Source of the DNA: Aphanizomenon flos-aquae FACHB-1287
GTDB lineage: Bacteria > Cyanobacteriota > Cyanobacteriia > Cyanobacteriales > Nostocaceae
Reading direction: 5' to 3'
Length of the DNA: 64,000 nucleotides
Assembly (NCBI RefSeq): GCF_014698755.1
Contig: NZ_JACJTO010000008.1
Span: 1-64,000 of the forward strand
Within the stretch, counting starts at the first letter, position 1. Each line of letters opens with the position of its first letter. A program made the translations under genes and the position numbers. The notes beneath the pieces are model-generated. The model saw nothing but the letters and a program-made list of their open reading frames with translations. It made no database searches and was not told the DNA's origin. Positions 37,737 to 46,025 of this stretch are shown in pieces.

Positions 37737-37997
37737 ATGTCTAAAAGATTGATTGAGTTAATGACACTAGCGGATACACTTACACCAGATGAACAATTAA
37801 GTTTAATATCACACCTAACCCAAAGACTGCAACATTGCGAAATTAAACGTAAACCAAGCCGCAATTTGATGGAATTTGCCGGAATAGCACCCAATTTACT
37901 AGGTGGTATGGATGCTCAAGAATATGTTACACGCATGAGACGTGGTGAATTTCCAGATTTAGAACTTGCGAACCAGCAATTGGAAAAACAGAAGTGA
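37737..37997 (+). CDS. Putative antitoxin of a VapBC-like pair
   Basis: An 86-residue protein with a helical N-terminus (MTLADTLTPDEQLSLISHLTQRL) and a Gly/Met/Arg C-terminal tail. Its last four bases overlap the start of the PIN-domain gene, the standard arrangement for antitoxin then toxin. The length and the LTPDEQLSLI-type helix resemble cyanobacterial antitoxins accompanying PIN toxins. Assignment rests mainly on position. Confidence 0.65.
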   Translation: MSKRLIELMTLADTLTPDEQLSLISHLTQRLQHCEIKRKPSRNLMEFAGIAPNLLGGMDAQEYVTRMRRGEFPDLELANQQLEKQK

Positions 37998-38449
37998 GTA
38001 TTACCAATAATTTACAGGGTGTGAGACGCTTATTTTTGGATACTGCTCCAGTTATTTACTTCGTAGAACAACATCCAAAATACTTTCATCTGTCCCTAGA
38101 AGTATTTAAGCAGATTCAAAACACACCTTTAATTGGTGTTGTTTCACCTATTACTTTAGCTGAATGTTTAGTTCAACCCTATCGCTTAAAACAAACGGAA
38201 TTACAGCAAGAGTTTATAGAGTTAATGACTGAAAATGACAATATTGAATTTGTGGGATTTATTAATGAAACTATAGCAATAGAAGCTGCTCAAATACGCG
38301 CTAGATATAATCTACAATTACCTGATGCTTTGCAAATTGCTGTGGCTTTAAACGCAGAATGTGAGGCTTTTCTGACTAATGATCTCACTTTCAAGCGAAT
38401 TACAGAATTGCGTGTGTTGGTGCTAAATGATTTTAATAATGCTGTGTAA
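37994..38449 (+). CDS. PIN-domain toxin (VapC-like)
   Basis: A 151-residue PIN-fold ribonuclease-type protein. It has the first acidic residue in RRLFLDTAPVIYFVE (Asp16), a Glu in SPITLAECLV near residue 55, the central LQLPDALQIAVAL motif at about 115 and FLTNDLTFKRI near the end. All four acidic positions expected for Mg2+-dependent RNase activity seem present. The GTG start overlaps the upstream antitoxin-like gene by four bases. Confidence 0.85.
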   Translation: MSITNNLQGVRRLFLDTAPVIYFVEQHPKYFHLSLEVFKQIQNTPLIGVVSPITLAECLVQPYRLKQTELQQEFIELMTENDNIEFVGFINETIAIEAAQIRARYNLQLPDALQIAVALNAECEAFLTNDLTFKRITELRVLVLNDFNNAV

Positions 38450-38464
38450 GCAAGAACTTTAGGT

Positions 38465-38500
38465 GGTGCGCTACATTGTGTAAATCCACATTAACGCACC
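38465..38500. terminator. Hairpin between convergent genes
   Basis: GGTGCG/CGCACC outer arms with an inner TGTG/CACA pair, positioned between the PIN toxin gene and the convergent universal stress gene. Likely a shared bidirectional terminator or small repeat. Confidence 0.5.
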
Positions 38501-38510
38501 CGATAGTTAA

Positions 38511-38918
38511 TTAAGGAACAATCAAAACAGGACAGGGAGAAAGATTGATTACTCGCGTAGTAACGCTATCAGTCGAGCCTTCCTCCGTTAAACCTAGTCC
38601 TCGACAACCCATAATAATTAAACTGGCCTCAAATTCATCAGCAACATCACAGATAGTAAAAGCTGGTTTACCTTGTCTTTCTAGTAATTCCGCTGTAATT
38701 CCTTGTTCAGAAAATAGGTTGCGGGCATTTTCTAGAAGTTGGGCAACTATTTCTGGAGATACCATAGGACTAGTGGTAGGTGCTTCTGCGGTTGGTTCTT
38801 CAATAACAGAAAGCAGAATTAAGCGGCTATTATATTTTTGCACGATATTGGCAACTATATCAGCGGCCTCTCTGGCTTCTCGACTTTGATCAATGGGAAA
38901 TAAAACTGTTTTAAACAT
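38511..38918 (-). CDS. Universal stress protein, UspA family
   Basis: A 135-residue single-domain Usp. It starts with the KTVLFPIDQSREAREAADIV strand-loop-helix. The C-terminal ATP-binding pattern GCRGLGLTEEGSTDSVTTRVI followed by CPVLIVP matches G-2x-G-9x-G(S/T) of ATP-binding members, in a slightly altered form. Cytoplasmic; general stress role by family. It is convergent with the PIN toxin and divergent from pgk. Confidence 0.9.
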   Translation of the reverse strand: MFKTVLFPIDQSREAREAADIVANIVQKYNSRLILLSVIEEPTAEAPTTSPMVSPEIVAQLLENARNLFSEQGITAELLERQGKPAFTICDVADEFEASLIIMGCRGLGLTEEGSTDSVTTRVINLSPCPVLIVP

Positions 38919-39006
38919 ATCTCACCTCTGCGCCCCTCACTCCGGTAAAATTTTGATGGTCATATTTTCAAGACAATAACAAAAAAGTAATCAGGAGAGT
39001 TGTACT

Positions 39007-40209
39007 GTGTCTAAAAAAAGTTTAGCAAGTTTATCTGCGGCTGATATATCTGGAAAACGCGCTTTAGTACGGGTTGATTTTAATGTGCCTGTGGATGATC
39101 AAGGCAACATTACCGATGATACTCGGATTCGGGCGGCGCTACCAACTATCCAAGATTTGACCCAAAAGGGCGCTAAGGTCATTTTAACAAGCCATTTCGG
39201 TCGTCCCAAGGGTGTAGATGAAAAATTGCGTTTAACCCCGGTTGCTAAACGTCTTTCTACGTTGTTGGGACAGGAAGTTATCAAAACTGATGACTGTATT
39301 GGTGATGATGTTGCTGCTAAAGTTGCAGCTTTGGACAATGGCCAAGTGCTATTGTTAGAAAATGTCCGCTTTTACAAGGAAGAAGAAAAGAATGACCCGG
39401 AATTTGCTCAAAAATTGGCAGCAAACGCTGATTTTTATGTAAATGACGCTTTTGGAACTGCACACCGCGCCCACGCTTCTACTGAGGGTGTAACTAAGTT
39501 TTTAAGCCCTTCTGTAGCTGGTTATTTGGTTGAGAAAGAATTGCAATACTTACAAAGTGCCATTGAAGCTCCTCAACGTCCTTTAGCGGCTATTGTCGGC
39601 GGTTCTAAGGTTTCTAGCAAAATCGGTGTAATTGAAACTTTGTTAGAAAAATGCGATAAGTTGATCATTGGTGGAGGGATGATTTTCACCTTCTACAAAG
39701 CCCGTGGTTTGAGTGTTGGTAAGTCTTTGGTGGAAGAAGATAAACTGGAATTAGCGAAATCTTTGGAAGCAAAAGCTAAAGAACGGGGTGTGGCTTTGTT
39801 GCTACCTACAGATGTGGTGTTAGCAGATAAATTTGCTCCTGATGCGGATTCTCAAACCGTCAACATTGATGCAATCCCTGATGGTTGGATGGGTTTAGAT
39901 ATTGGTCCTGATTCTGTAAAGGTTTTCCAAGAGGCTTTGGCTGATTGTAAGACTGTAATTTGGAATGGTCCAATGGGTGTGTTTGAGTTTGATAAATTTG
40001 CTGTGGGTACAGAAGCGATCGCTCATACTCTAGCAGATATCAGCAAAACCGGCGCAATTACTATTATCGGTGGTGGTGATTCTGTAGCCGCTGTAGAAAA
40101 AGTAGGTTTGGCTGATCAAATGAGCCATATTTCTACTGGTGGTGGTGCTAGTTTGGAGTTGTTGGAAGGTAAGGTTTTACCTGGTATTGCAGCTTTGGAT
40201 GAAGCGTAA
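39007..40209 (+). CDS. pgk: Phosphoglycerate kinase
   Basis: Glycolysis and Calvin cycle kinase interconverting 1,3-bisphosphoglycerate and 3-phosphoglycerate. The 400-residue product has [13 protein letters not shown], the substrate-binding TSHFGRPKG loop, [28 protein letters not shown], a [12 protein letters not shown] segment, and the C-terminal [13 protein letters not shown] and [14 protein letters not shown] nucleotide-binding loops. GTG start at 39007 after an AGGAGA site. A relic copy of part of its 3' end lies 2.6 kb downstream at 42618-42750. Confidence 0.97.
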   Translation: MSKKSLASLSAADISGKRALVRVDFNVPVDDQGNITDDTRIRAALPTIQDLTQKGAKVILTSHFGRPKGVDEKLRLTPVAKRLSTLLGQEVIKTDDCIGDDVAAKVAALDNGQVLLLENVRFYKEEEKNDPEFAQKLAANADFYVNDAFGTAHRAHASTEGVTKFLSPSVAGYLVEKELQYLQSAIEAPQRPLAAIVGGSKVSSKIGVIETLLEKCDKLIIGGGMIFTFYKARGLSVGKSLVEEDKLELAKSLEAKAKERGVALLLPTDVVLADKFAPDADSQTVNIDAIPDGWMGLDIGPDSVKVFQEALADCKTVIWNGPMGVFEFDKFAVGTEAIAHTLADISKTGAITIIGGGDSVAAVEKVGLADQMSHISTGGGASLELLEGKVLPGIAALDEA

Positions 40210-40240
40210 GCTGTTAAATTCCGCTAATTGATAACAAATT

Positions 40241-40277
40241 GAGTAGGGGTGTAGTTTTGCATTACCTTACTCTTTTT
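40241..40277 (+). terminator. Terminator of pgk
   Basis: Stem GAGTAGGG/CCTTACTC (one G-T pair) with a 16-nt loop followed by five T, 32 nt after the pgk stop. Confidence 0.75.
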
Positions 40278-40324
40278 GTTAGCATTTATCTACTAGCATT
40301 AGGAAGTTAGCCAAAGGTAAAATT

Positions 40325-40540
40325 ATGGAAACCCAAGAACTGAAAGCCTTGATTAAAGAGATAGTTCAAGAAGTATTACAACAAGAAAAACTAACGCTTT
40401 ATCATACCTTGTTACCATATATAAATAATACAGAAAATCAAGAATGGAATCAATTTTCTCTTGAACAGGCTATGAGAGGTTTAGAAAATGATCATCTCCC
40501 CGAATACACAGAAGCAGATATCATAGAAAAATGGCAATAG
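40325..40540 (+). CDS. Putative antitoxin of a PemK/MazF-type pair
   Basis: A 71-residue acidic helical protein (LKALIKEIVQEVLQQEKLT at the N-terminus, EYTEADIIEKWQ at the end). Its 3' end overlaps the PemK-like toxin gene by ten bases. No ribbon-helix-helix or AbrB pattern is obvious, so it belongs to an unassigned antitoxin type. The call rests on position and length. Confidence 0.65.
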   Translation: METQELKALIKEIVQEVLQQEKLTLYHTLLPYINNTENQEWNQFSLEQAMRGLENDHLPEYTEADIIEKWQ

Positions 40541-40878
40541 TTGGTCAAATTGTTTTATTCAAATTTCCCCAAACGAATCTGGCAATTGGAAAGTTACGCC
40601 CAGCACTTCTAATTAAGCCATTAAGTAACGGTTATGATGATTGGCTAGTTTGCATGATTTCCACTAAAATAGGGCAAGAAGTAGCTGGAATTGACGAAAT
40701 TATTACACCCAATGATCAGGATTTTAAACAAACAGGCTTAAAGTCAGAAAGCGTTTTTAGAGTCTCACGGTTAGCAGTTGTATCAGAAAAGATATTATTG
40801 GGAAAAATTGGTGAAATTTCCACAAAAAGATTAGAGCGAATTAAAATCAATCTGGCAACCTGGATTTTAAGTAATTGA
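40531..40878 (+). CDS. PemK/MazF-family mRNA interferase toxin
   Basis: A 115-residue SH3-like endoribonuclease-type protein. The opening strand IVGQIVLFKFPQTNLAIGKLRPALLI contains the family G-x-(K/R)-RPAL motif. ICMIS-type strand CMISTKI and the FRVSRLAVV segment before a C-terminal helix also fit MazF/PemK. These toxins cleave mRNA; partner is the upstream 71-residue protein. Confidence 0.85.
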   Translation: MAIVGQIVLFKFPQTNLAIGKLRPALLIKPLSNGYDDWLVCMISTKIGQEVAGIDEIITPNDQDFKQTGLKSESVFRVSRLAVVSEKILLGKIGEISTKRLERIKINLATWILSN

Positions 40879-41015
40879 TTTTAGTCGGTATTTATTGTAA
40901 TATAGAATAACTCATGTAGTTCGGGAAATATTTTTATTCCGCGCAATTGAAAGATAAAAGATGAGGTTTTAGCTTTGTCATTCATTCCATAAATGTTGAA
41001 TTTAAGGTACAAAAA

Positions 41016-42581
41016 ATGAGTTTTAATAATTTTGCTGAATTACAAGATTTGATTCGGAGTTACAATTCAAAGTCTATTTTAGAAATAGGAACTCGGATAT
41101 GTTGGGAAAATTTCTACATTCAACAAAAATCACAACAATTCGATTGGTTTTTCTATAATGCTGAACGCAATTCGGCAATTCGGCTAATGCTATTAGCAAG
41201 CATGAGTAATCCTCACCGTAAAAAAAATATTCTTGAAGCAGAATTTAATGAGTTTAAATATTTTTTTCTTAATGAAAAAAAGCTAAATCATACTATTGCA
41301 TATTCAAATGTTCTTCGTCAGGAAGCAGAAACCATATCTAGATGTATTAAAAGTTGGGAAAATAACCCTAAAAATATAAAGAAAGTTAGTAATTGGTTAT
41401 TAAAACCTAGTGATTTTTTTGATGTAAAGGTAATTGACGGCGAAACAAACTATCTATTTATGCAACGTCAAGTAGCTTTTCGGGGTGAGGGTTTTGGAAA
41501 CCTAAAGGCTCGCATTCTGAGAACAATCAAATTTATAGAATTTTTAGAAAGTTACTCTAATAGAGAGTTTGGAGAGAGTTATTTAAAATCTAATTTTTTA
41601 AAATCCACAGGATTAAGTATAGATATATACTTTAGACAATTTTGGGGTTGTTTAGCTTTATTTAAAAGAAGGGATGGTTACTTTGATTTTTCTCATTTTC
41701 CTGGTATTAATCAGGTAATTCAAGAGATGGGCATTACTATTGAAAATCTCAAGTTATTTATTAAGCAAAATAGCGCACCATTTCATTCAGAATCTGAAAA
41801 TTCATTCCGCAGTAAAGTAAGTAAAAAACTTCAAAATACATCTGAATTTTATAAACCTTTCTTTTACAATTTTTTTCTAGAAAAGCCATTTGTTGAATTT
41901 AGCAAAGATCAATTTTATTTACCAGATCCTTTTTCTTTGATTGAATCATGTTGGAATCAAATTGAAAGTTCAATTTTGGAAAACTGGCCTGAAAAAAAAC
42001 GAAGCAATATTTTAAGTAATTCATTTGAAGAATATCTTGAAAAAGTTCTACTTCCATTTATTGCTCAATCTTTCAACAAAATACCTGAAGTTGAAAATTC
42101 TAAAGATCCTTCTGATAAACGTGCTGATTTTCTCATTGAATTGTCTCAGTTCTACATAGTTTTAGAATGTAAAAATAGTCTCATGTCTCTTGATACAAGT
42201 AAATATTTCGATCCTGAAGGAATTGCAGAACTTTGGTGTCGTACACACTTAGCAGTTGAGCAAATAGCTGCCACAGTCAAGGCTATTGATATTAAGGATA
42301 AGCCAGTAATTCCTGTTATTCTAACTTTTTATGATAGCATGGCATCATCGCTGGTATTGAGAGAAATAATCATGAAGAACAGTAATTATTGTGATATCAT
42401 GGGTTTGAATATTCCACCAATTGTGTATTCTCTGCACGAATTTGAAGAATGGACATCTAATAGAAGTCTTGATAATTTGGCTAAGTTTATCCCAAAAACA
42501 CACAATAACCCAAATGTATATGTAGAACCTGATAATCAAGGACATAACTATCAACACTTGGCAGATATTCAACTTTTATAA
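41016..42581 (+). CDS. Unknown protein with PD-(D/E)XK-like nuclease motif
   Basis: A 521-residue protein, AT-rich like accessory genes. The N-terminal 340 residues are mostly helical with many aromatic and basic residues and match nothing I know. Near residue 371 the sequence RADFLIELSQFYIVLECKNS provides Asp371, Glu384 and Lys386, spaced as in the D-x(n)-ExK core of restriction-type nucleases, with an upstream FEEYLEKVLLPFIAQSF helix that often precedes this fold. It lies alone after a toxin-antitoxin pair, with no methylase next to it. It may be a defence nuclease; this is inference. Confidence 0.6.
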   Translation: MSFNNFAELQDLIRSYNSKSILEIGTRICWENFYIQQKSQQFDWFFYNAERNSAIRLMLLASMSNPHRKKNILEAEFNEFKYFFLNEKKLNHTIAYSNVLRQEAETISRCIKSWENNPKNIKKVSNWLLKPSDFFDVKVIDGETNYLFMQRQVAFRGEGFGNLKARILRTIKFIEFLESYSNREFGESYLKSNFLKSTGLSIDIYFRQFWGCLALFKRRDGYFDFSHFPGINQVIQEMGITIENLKLFIKQNSAPFHSESENSFRSKVSKKLQNTSEFYKPFFYNFFLEKPFVEFSKDQFYLPDPFSLIESCWNQIESSILENWPEKKRSNILSNSFEEYLEKVLLPFIAQSFNKIPEVENSKDPSDKRADFLIELSQFYIVLECKNSLMSLDTSKYFDPEGIAELWCRTHLAVEQIAATVKAIDIKDKPVIPVILTFYDSMASSLVLREIIMKNSNYCDIMGLNIPPIVYSLHEFEEWTSNRSLDNLAKFIPKTHNNPNVYVEPDNQGHNYQHLADIQLL

Positions 42582-42617
42582 TATTGAATTTGGGTAATAT
42601 TAAACTTACTATTTGTA

Positions 42618-42750
42618 GATAAATTTTCTGTGGGTACGGAAGCGAACTGACAAGTCAGCGTTTGCGCGATACCTTCTGTCGGCGCAGCGATCGCTCATAC
42701 TCTAGCAAAAATTGGTAAAACTTGCACAACAACTGTTATTTTTAGTGGTG
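42618..42750 (+). pseudogene. Relic of the 3' part of pgk, interrupted by a short insertion
   Basis: The left block 42618-42644 encodes DKFSVGTEA and the right block 42687-42750 encodes AIAHTLAKIGKTCTTTVIF, matching pgk [26 protein letters not shown] around 39991-40070. Between them lie about 45 nt (42645-42689) of HIP1-rich repeat-like DNA, bounded by gcg. There is no start, and the flanks do not match pgk. It is a decayed duplicate fragment. Confidence 0.7.
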
Positions 42751-42789
42751 TATTTCTAGCGTAGCGTTATCAGCGCTATGCTAGAAATA
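42751..42789. repeat. Strong 16-bp hairpin upstream of a DUF29-like gene
   Basis: Arms TATTTCTAGCGTAGCG and CGCTATGCTAGAAATA pair with one G-T position around a 7-nt loop. It sits 26 nt before the 42815 gene and directly after the pgk relic. No T-run follows, so a structural repeat or a leader hairpin is more likely than a terminator. Confidence 0.65.
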
Positions 42790-42814
42790 GCAAACTTCAA
42801 GGAGAGAGCAAATC

Positions 42815-43237
42815 ATGGAAGAATTACTAGAACTCAGAGAATTAGTGGTTTCTGGCAACCTAAAAGCGGCTCTATCTTTAATTGATGAATTAGAAGAAAT
42901 GAGCAAAGAAGATAAAATCAATAAAATTTATAGCTATTGTGTAGTGCTTTTAGTCCATTTAATTAAACAACAGGCAGAAAAAAGGACAACTCATTCTTGG
43001 GATGTTTCCATTCGGAATGCTATTGACGCAATTGATCGGATCAACAAACGTAGAAAAGCTGGAGGATATTACATGAACAAAAAAGAAATAGAAGAAATTT
43101 TACCAGAAGCTTATAATCGAGCTTTAGATAATGCTTCTTTAGAAGCTTTTGGCGGAATTTATGATGAATTAACCTTAAGAAACATGGTAGATCAAGAATT
43201 AATTATTAACCAGGCATTAAATTTTATTTCTAATTAA
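42815..43237 (+). CDS. DUF29-like protein
   Basis: A 140-residue helical protein. LIDELEEMSKEDKINKIYSYCVVLLVHLIKQQAEKRTTHSW resembles the central DUF29 pattern (ELExM, then HLLK and a later Trp), though the N-terminal W-containing part is replaced. An AAGGAGAG site precedes the ATG. Function unknown. It is followed by a Uma2 nuclease-family gene 57 nt downstream. Confidence 0.65.
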   Translation: MEELLELRELVVSGNLKAALSLIDELEEMSKEDKINKIYSYCVVLLVHLIKQQAEKRTTHSWDVSIRNAIDAIDRINKRRKAGGYYMNKKEIEEILPEAYNRALDNASLEAFGGIYDELTLRNMVDQELIINQALNFISN

Positions 43238-43294
43238 ATAAAGCGCGAACTTATTAACTATCTACAATTAATAAACAAAATCAAGGAGAATAAT

Positions 43295-43879
43295 ATGCAA
43301 ATACAAACTTGCAAACATATTTACACCCCTGAAGAATATTTAGAATTAGAAGAAAAAGCACTTTATAAAAGCGAATATCGGGATGGAGAAATTATTCCTA
43401 TGACTGGGGGAACTGGTAATCATAATAAAATTACACTAGCTATTGCGGCGATTTTACTATATGCCATGAGACGCAAAAAATATGAAGTTTTTATGGGAGA
43501 TATGCGTTTATGGATTCCACAATTTAAAGAATATACTTATTCTGATGTAATTGTAACTGATGGTCAAGCTAGTTATACAGGTAAAAATAATACTACTGTG
43601 ACTAATCCTTTATTAATTGTTGAGGTTCTATCTAAGTCTACAAAAAATTATGATCAGGGTGAGAAATTTACTTTTTATCGTTCTATTCCCCAATTTAAAG
43701 AATATGTTTTAGTGGAACAAAATCAATATCAAGTCATGCACTATAGCCAAACTAATGAAGGAGAATGGATTTTTAGAGAATATAAATGTGAAAATGATAT
43801 TGTTAAATTACAACATCTTGATTTTGAAATTAGTTTAGTTGACATTTATCAAGATGTGAATTTTGACGATAAAGAATAA
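43295..43879 (+). CDS. Uma2 family (DUF820) restriction-endonuclease-fold protein
   Basis: A 194-residue protein of the PD-(D/E)XK fold, highly amplified in cyanobacteria. It has YTPEEYLELEEKA, YRDGEIIPMTGGTGNHNKI, YSDVIVTDGQASY (catalytic Asp region), LLIVEVLSKSTKNYDQGEKFTFYRSIPQFKEYVLVEQ with the E-x-L...K core, and a C-terminal strand. Most have no known role; many lie in mobile or accessory regions, as here. An AAGGAG site precedes the ATG. Confidence 0.9.
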   Translation: MQIQTCKHIYTPEEYLELEEKALYKSEYRDGEIIPMTGGTGNHNKITLAIAAILLYAMRRKKYEVFMGDMRLWIPQFKEYTYSDVIVTDGQASYTGKNNTTVTNPLLIVEVLSKSTKNYDQGEKFTFYRSIPQFKEYVLVEQNQYQVMHYSQTNEGEWIFREYKCENDIVKLQHLDFEISLVDIYQDVNFDDKE

Positions 43880-43985
43880 TATTTATTAAGTTCGGATAAT
43901 TAATTTTACGATATAAAAGGTCAAATCAAAAATGAGACAGTTTATCCTTTGAATGGGCGTTTTTCTATTTCTTCAATGGGTAATA

Positions 43986-44695
43986 AGTACCCATGCAAAA
44001 TTAATTATACATTTTAATAATAAATTGATAAAATAAATTATTAATAGAAATAAAGAGAAAAAGATGCGATTTATTAGAGATTTAAACTTTGATACAGCCA
44101 AATTACTAGAAAGAATATATAAAGAAAGTGTACATTCTCAAGTTAGACAAAGAGCGCATTGTATTTTATTAAGCTATAAAGGAGTGACAATTCAATTCCT
44201 AAATTAATAGAAATTTTTAAAGTAACTAGAGTTACTATATATAACTGGATGAACGATTGGGAAGATAACAGGTTATTAGGATTATATAATCAAAAAGGAA
44301 GAGGAAGAAAACTAGCCTTTAATGAAGAACAAAAGCAAAAAATAAAGTCATGAGTAAAACTCTATCCCAAAGATTTAAAAAAAGTATTGGCACAAATTAA
44401 TCAAGAATGGGGAATAACAGTTAGTAAAGATACAATAAAAAGGATATTGAGAAGTTTAATAATGACATGGAGAAGATTTAAAAGGGGATTAGCAGGAGAA
44501 CCAGACCCCTTGGAATACAAGGAAAAACAGTTAGAGATTACCAAACTAAAAGAACAAGAAAAACGTGGAGAAATTGATTTAAGATATTTAGACGAAAGCG
44601 GGTTTTGTTTAATACCTTATGTACCTTATGGATGGCAAGAAAAAGGAGAAAATATTCCCATCAAAGGAATATAAAATTAATTTTGCTTAGGTACT
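43986..44695. mobile_element. Internally deleted IS630-family element
   Basis: Terminal inverted repeats agtacccatgcaaaattaat (left, from 43986) and its near reverse complement attaattttgcttaggtact (right, ending 44695) differ at three positions. Each end is flanked by a TA dinucleotide (43984-43985 and 44696-44697), as expected for IS630/mariner insertion. The element is about 710 bp and contains a transposase pseudogene lacking its C-terminal third or more. Confidence 0.75.
44064..44674 (+). pseudogene. Broken IS630-family transposase
   Basis: ATG at 44064 begins MRFIRDLNFDTAKLLERIY, a typical IS630 helix-turn-helix start. A frameshift occurs near 44190 (GVTI|QFPKLIEIFK) and an in-frame TGA near 44351. 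The downstream part continues as YPKDLKKVLAQINQEWGITVSKDTIKRILR and reaches the first catalytic Asp in LRYLDESGFCL. It stops at KGI, missing the remaining DDE residues. Not able to make an active transposase. Confidence 0.8.
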
Positions 44696-44769
44696 TATAG
44701 TCAATAACCATTGATAAATCCCTATAGATTATTGATATAATGTAATTACATCATGTACATACACAACAA

Positions 44770-45093
44770 ATGAGCAACCCCTACAATATTCGTAGCACCA
44801 AAATTGGTAACAGCGCAGGGTTTCGACTTCCTGCTGATTTCTATCGTGAACATCCCCAATTTGCGAATGCAGATGGTTGGATTGAGGTTTTATCACCCGA
44901 TACAGCAATTGTGCGAATTGTTCCTCAATTAGACGAAGACGATGAAGATGCAGAAGACTCGTTATTAATGCGGTTGTTTCTCGATTTTGCTACCACAGAA
45001 GCATTGAGAAATAATACATTACAACCTTATACAACAGAAATGTCTGAAGCTGCTCATAAACTAATTGAAGGTGTGCAATTAGAAGATGAGTAA
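44770..45093 (+). CDS. AbrB-like antitoxin upstream of YhaV-type toxin
   Basis: A 107-residue protein. The N-terminal IRSTKIGNSAGFRLPADFYREHPQFA is a swapped-hairpin AbrB/MazE-like DNA-binding start; the rest is acidic (EDDEDAEDSLLMRLFLDFA) with a helical tail. It overlaps the YhaV-like gene by eight bases, the standard antitoxin-toxin order (compare PrlF-YhaV). It may be intact although its toxin is not. Confidence 0.75.
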   Translation: MSNPYNIRSTKIGNSAGFRLPADFYREHPQFANADGWIEVLSPDTAIVRIVPQLDEDDEDAEDSLLMRLFLDFATTEALRNNTLQPYTTEMSEAAHKLIEGVQLEDE

Positions 45094-45412
45094 GTTTATT
45101 GGTAATAACTGGGAAATTTATTTTCATCCTCAACTATTTGGTAGTCAATATCAAGCGTTATCAAATCGCGTTACTAATTTGCGAGAACAATTACCAGAAG
45201 CAGAGTTTAAAACTCATGCAACAGTGAAACTTTTTGCAGCAATTACTATAGCAATTGAAACCAAAATTACTTCTGATCCTTTTACTAGTCATTTTGTCTT
45301 AACGGGTGCATTAAAACGCTATAGTCGAGTCAAAAAAATGGGTTTACCAGAACGGTATCGGCTATTTTTTCGCGCGTTTGATACTCCAGAATTAAAAGCA
45401 ATTGTGATTTAG
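45086..45412 (+). pseudogene. Truncated YhaV-type toxin
   Basis: The 108-residue frame has the YhaV pattern (WEIYFHPQLFGSQYQALSNRVTNLREQLPE and LPERYRLFFRAFDTPELKAIVI) but stops at TAG exactly where homologues as I recall them continue with a Trp-led stretch and about 40 more residues with conserved Asp/Tyr. TGG to TAG would explain the stop, and IS4-type transposase sequence begins within about 10 nt. Likely inactive. Confidence 0.7.
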
Positions 45413-45420
45413 AAACGAAA

Positions 45421-45753
45421 ACTGAATTTAGGTTAGTCACGAATTTACCTGCCGATGGAGAGGCAGCAGTTACAGATAATGAAATCAGAGATATTTATCG
45501 TTTACGGTGGGGAGTTGAACTGTTATGGAAATTTTTAAAGATGCACCTAAAACTGGATAGATTAATCACTAAAAATGTTAATGGTATTGCTATTCAAATT
45601 TATGCTAGTCTTATCGCTTATCTGATTTTACAACTTGTATCTGTTCCGAAAGAATGGGGTGAAAAGATGTTAGATAAATTCCGCTATCTTCAAGCTTGTA
45701 TGTGTCAACAAATCAGTTATGTTCATTGGATGGAAGATATTATGAAATGTTGA
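45421..45753 (+). pseudogene. C-terminal remnant of an IS4-type transposase
   Basis: The frame FRLVTNLPADGEAA, EIRDIYRLRWGVELLWKFLKMHLKLDRL and the rest to 45753 is the C-terminal region of IS4-like DDE transposases, including the Y-x-x-R-W-x-x-E motif with the final catalytic Glu. The N-terminal and central parts, including both Asp residues, are missing. It abuts the truncated toxin gene and marks a recombination or insertion scar. Confidence 0.8.
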
Positions 45754-46025
45754 CATTTTTACCCTTGATAATACTAGTATACTTAAATATGTAAAGTTTT
45801 GTAACGACATTCAACATTTCTGGATCAATTTACATCAATTCTTAATAGTTGCAATTACTTTTGCTGAATCTGGTGAATTTGAGTCTTTGTTTAGTTGGGA
45901 AGAAGATCAATCTTGAGTTATTGAATATTAAATACTCAATAAATCCTTATTGTTTTGTAAAAGGCTAAGATATCAATGTATAATTTTGAGATTGTAAAGT
46001 AATTGTAAAAAGGGTGTAAAACAAA
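45754..46025. other. Decayed spacer
   Basis: A 44-codon frame without a start (45782-45916, ending ESLFSWEEDQS) looks like the tail of a lost gene. The beginning (45768-45806) matches the dispersed motif seen near 20847 and 22984. No other gene is recognisable. Confidence 0.35.
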
